A program made the position numbers and the translations under genes. Below are positions 62,250 through 64,000 of a DNA stretch of 64,000 nt, piece after piece. Source of the DNA: Tretioscincus oriximinensis (lineage: Eukaryota; Chordata; Lepidosauria; Squamata; Gymnophthalmidae); contig JAJVDF010000364.1 of NCBI GenBank assembly GCA_022410635.1, positions 686,673 through 750,672 on the forward strand, read 5' to 3'. Every line of letters begins with the position of its first letter. Positions within the stretch are counted from its first letter, which is position 1. Below the pieces are notes generated by a model. It worked only from the letters and a program-made list of their open reading frames with translations. It had not been told where the DNA came from and did not search any database.

Positions 62250-63160
62250 GCATTTGCCACATCGTTGCCCACTCTCTAATGTCAAGGAATCCCTCTAGAG
62301 TTCTTTGCAACCTCTTCCAGTTTTTACTACCCTAAATAATTTAGGGTCATCAGCAAACTACTACCTCACTGCTTGCTCCTATTTTTAGACTTTTTTGTTC
62401 ATGACTAAAATAAAAAACACAGATTCTAATACTGAACCTTGGGGAACCCCACCTTTTATTTCCTCACTCTTTGAGAATTGTCCATTACTAATCTTTTTCC
62501 TGTCCTTTATCCAGTTATTAGTCTAAGATTAATATAAGGCATGACTTGCCTTTTACTCAAAACTGATGAGTTATTAAAAAGCATTTGATAAGAGACTTTG
62601 GCAAAATCCTTCTGAAAATCTAGATAGATGTCAATTTTAGCTACATGTTTATTAAACACTGTCAAAGAATTCTAACAAAATATGCTTGATTTATCTTTGC
62701 AGAAGTCAGACTGATTTTCCTTCAGAAACATTTTCTTCCCTACATATACATTAATCTTATTCTTAATAATGAATCTATCACTTTACCTGGGAATTGATAC
62801 TAAACTAACAAGTCTGAAATTTTCTGGATCACCTTGGATCCTTTCTTTTTTTTTTAATAATAATAAAGCTTTATTAAAAGGAAAACTGAGTCATACAATT
62901 ATTTCATCATAAATAACAGATATGAAAATGTGTGAACTTGTAAGTATGTAAATATGAACTCATGTAAACACATGTAAAGGCACCCAGAGAACNAACAACG
63001 AACAAAATAACAATAGCAACAGTGAATAAAAACTTTGAACCATAACAATAACGAGAACAAGGAAGAGACTAATTATACAGTTTGTCTTGGATCCTTTCTT
63101 GAAGATTGATACTACATTTTTTACCAACCATTCTTCAGACACATAGCCTGAGCCTAGGGG
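62250..63160 (-). mobile_element. CR1 LINE RT fragment, interrupted
   Basis: The minus strand encodes EEWLVKNVVSIFKKGSK (63.16-63.10 kb), DIYLDFQKDFAKVSYQ (about 62.63-62.58 kb) and GGVPQGSVL (about 62.45 kb), the CR1 RT order. In-frame stops occur. It is interrupted by an insertion at 62848-63085. Confidence 0.88.
62848..63085 (-). mobile_element. Retroposed insertion with 15-bp target duplication
   Basis: CTTGGATCCTTTCTT is repeated at 62833-62847 and 63086-63100. The inserted 238 bp begins with a T run, the minus-strand poly(A), and has minus-strand AATAAA at 62875-62870 about 15-20 nt from it. No coding capacity. The source could be a 5'-truncated L1 or a cellular transcript. Unresolved base 62993. 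Confidence 0.85.
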
Positions 63161-64000
63161 AAAAATTTACAGGAAAATAAGAAATTTCATGTTTTAATTA
63201 TTTAACAATCCCCTCCCTGGTTATCTCTAATTTAAATTTCCTAACTCCCTGACAAGATTGATTTAGTGACAGGCATAAGCCTTCTGTCTTCCTCAGTTTC
63301 TCTGTAATCTCCATGTTTGTTTTCACTATCATTTTTTGATTGCTATGATTCTATGGCTTTCTTGGCTGGTTTTTATTTCCTATTATTTCTTTTGATCTTC
63401 TTTGCAAGCATGCTTCTCAAAACCTTTTTAACATTCCTGATTCCTACAGCAAATAAAAGTTCTGTAGTTTAAACCAGGTCACCAGAATTTCCTTCAAAAG
63501 TTCCTGCAGTACTAGACCATATCCACAAGGTGTCCCTATCCAATTAAATACTATAATTGCAAGAATGAAATTAGACATTACAATTTCCGGTCTAGAAATG
63601 CAACTTTGCTAATCCACCTCAATTGTTTTTAAGCTCTTATAATCAGAATGGAACTGACCTGAAAAAAGCTGACACCGCTTGATAATGAGAATTCACCTAT
63701 GGAAGCAGGTTATTAATCACTTAGTAAATCTGAGGCCTTCAAATAAAGACTTTGTTCAGTTTTAAGGGATACTTCGTATCATTCCAACTTTTGTGTTCCC
63801 AAGATCAACCTCAGCAACTCTCTGTAAACTAAAAGTCCGAGTTTTTACTCTTTTGTCTTTTGACCTCTTCCATATTACCACTTTTGAGTACCCTGTAATT
63901 CTGTAATCAGTTCCTCCTATTGCTAAGATATTGTGAAATCGCATCATCTGATACAGGAAATCCTTGCTTCGTAAACGTTTTGGATGGTTGTCCAGTGATG
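63161..64000. other. No gene recognised
   Basis: AT-rich sequence to the window edge; short frames only. Confidence 0.45.

Overview
The window is vertebrate nuclear DNA, most likely from a squamate reptile. It is AT-rich and gene-poor, with one multi-exon protein gene among many repeats: CR1 LINEs with 8-bp ATTCTATG or TCTTATGT tails, degenerate L1-type LINEs, another Jockey-superclade LINE, two tRNA-derived SINE families ending in trinucleotide microsatellites, Tc1/mariner and hAT elements and many fold-back MITEs. The species call rests on this repeat mix and is inference. There is no bacterial-style organisation, and I saw no viral gene and no CRISPR array.

The gene is UBE2V1, a catalytically inactive E2 variant, on the minus strand. 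Four coding exons lie at 56150-56129, 36191-36043, 34464-34339 and 32834-32688. All junctions are GT-AG, the reading frame is open, and the product is 147 residues ending in a stop codon. The first exon sits in a CpG island (about 55.5-56.45 kb) with a YY1 motif over the start codon, a GC box, a CRE/UPRE-like site and a CGG repeat. The 3' UTR runs leftward from 32687.

Layout: 1-5.6 kb is a microsatellite/SINE/LINE cluster, including an inverted pair of long GAA/TTC tracts and a MITE nested in a LINE. From 5.6 to 32 kb there is intergenic DNA with scattered CR1, LINE, SINE and MITE copies and one unassigned exon-like segment at 16.14 kb. From 32 to 56 kb is UBE2V1; its 20-kb first intron holds a decayed Tc1 transposon, a decayed 4-kb L1, mariner-type MITEs, a 1.7-kb inverted-repeat DNA transposon and fold-back elements. 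From 56.5 to 64 kb is upstream DNA with CR1, hAT MITE, fold-back, L1 and CR1 copies, the last one carrying a retroposed insertion.

No convincing new multi-gene system is present. The most informative observations are transposon families defined by internal comparison: a 201-214 bp hAT-type MITE in three copies with 8-bp target duplications, a GCACTGAG fold-back family, a TA-flanked MITE carrying 42-bp tandem units with a CRE palindrome, and SINEs whose 3' tails have grown into long triplet arrays.
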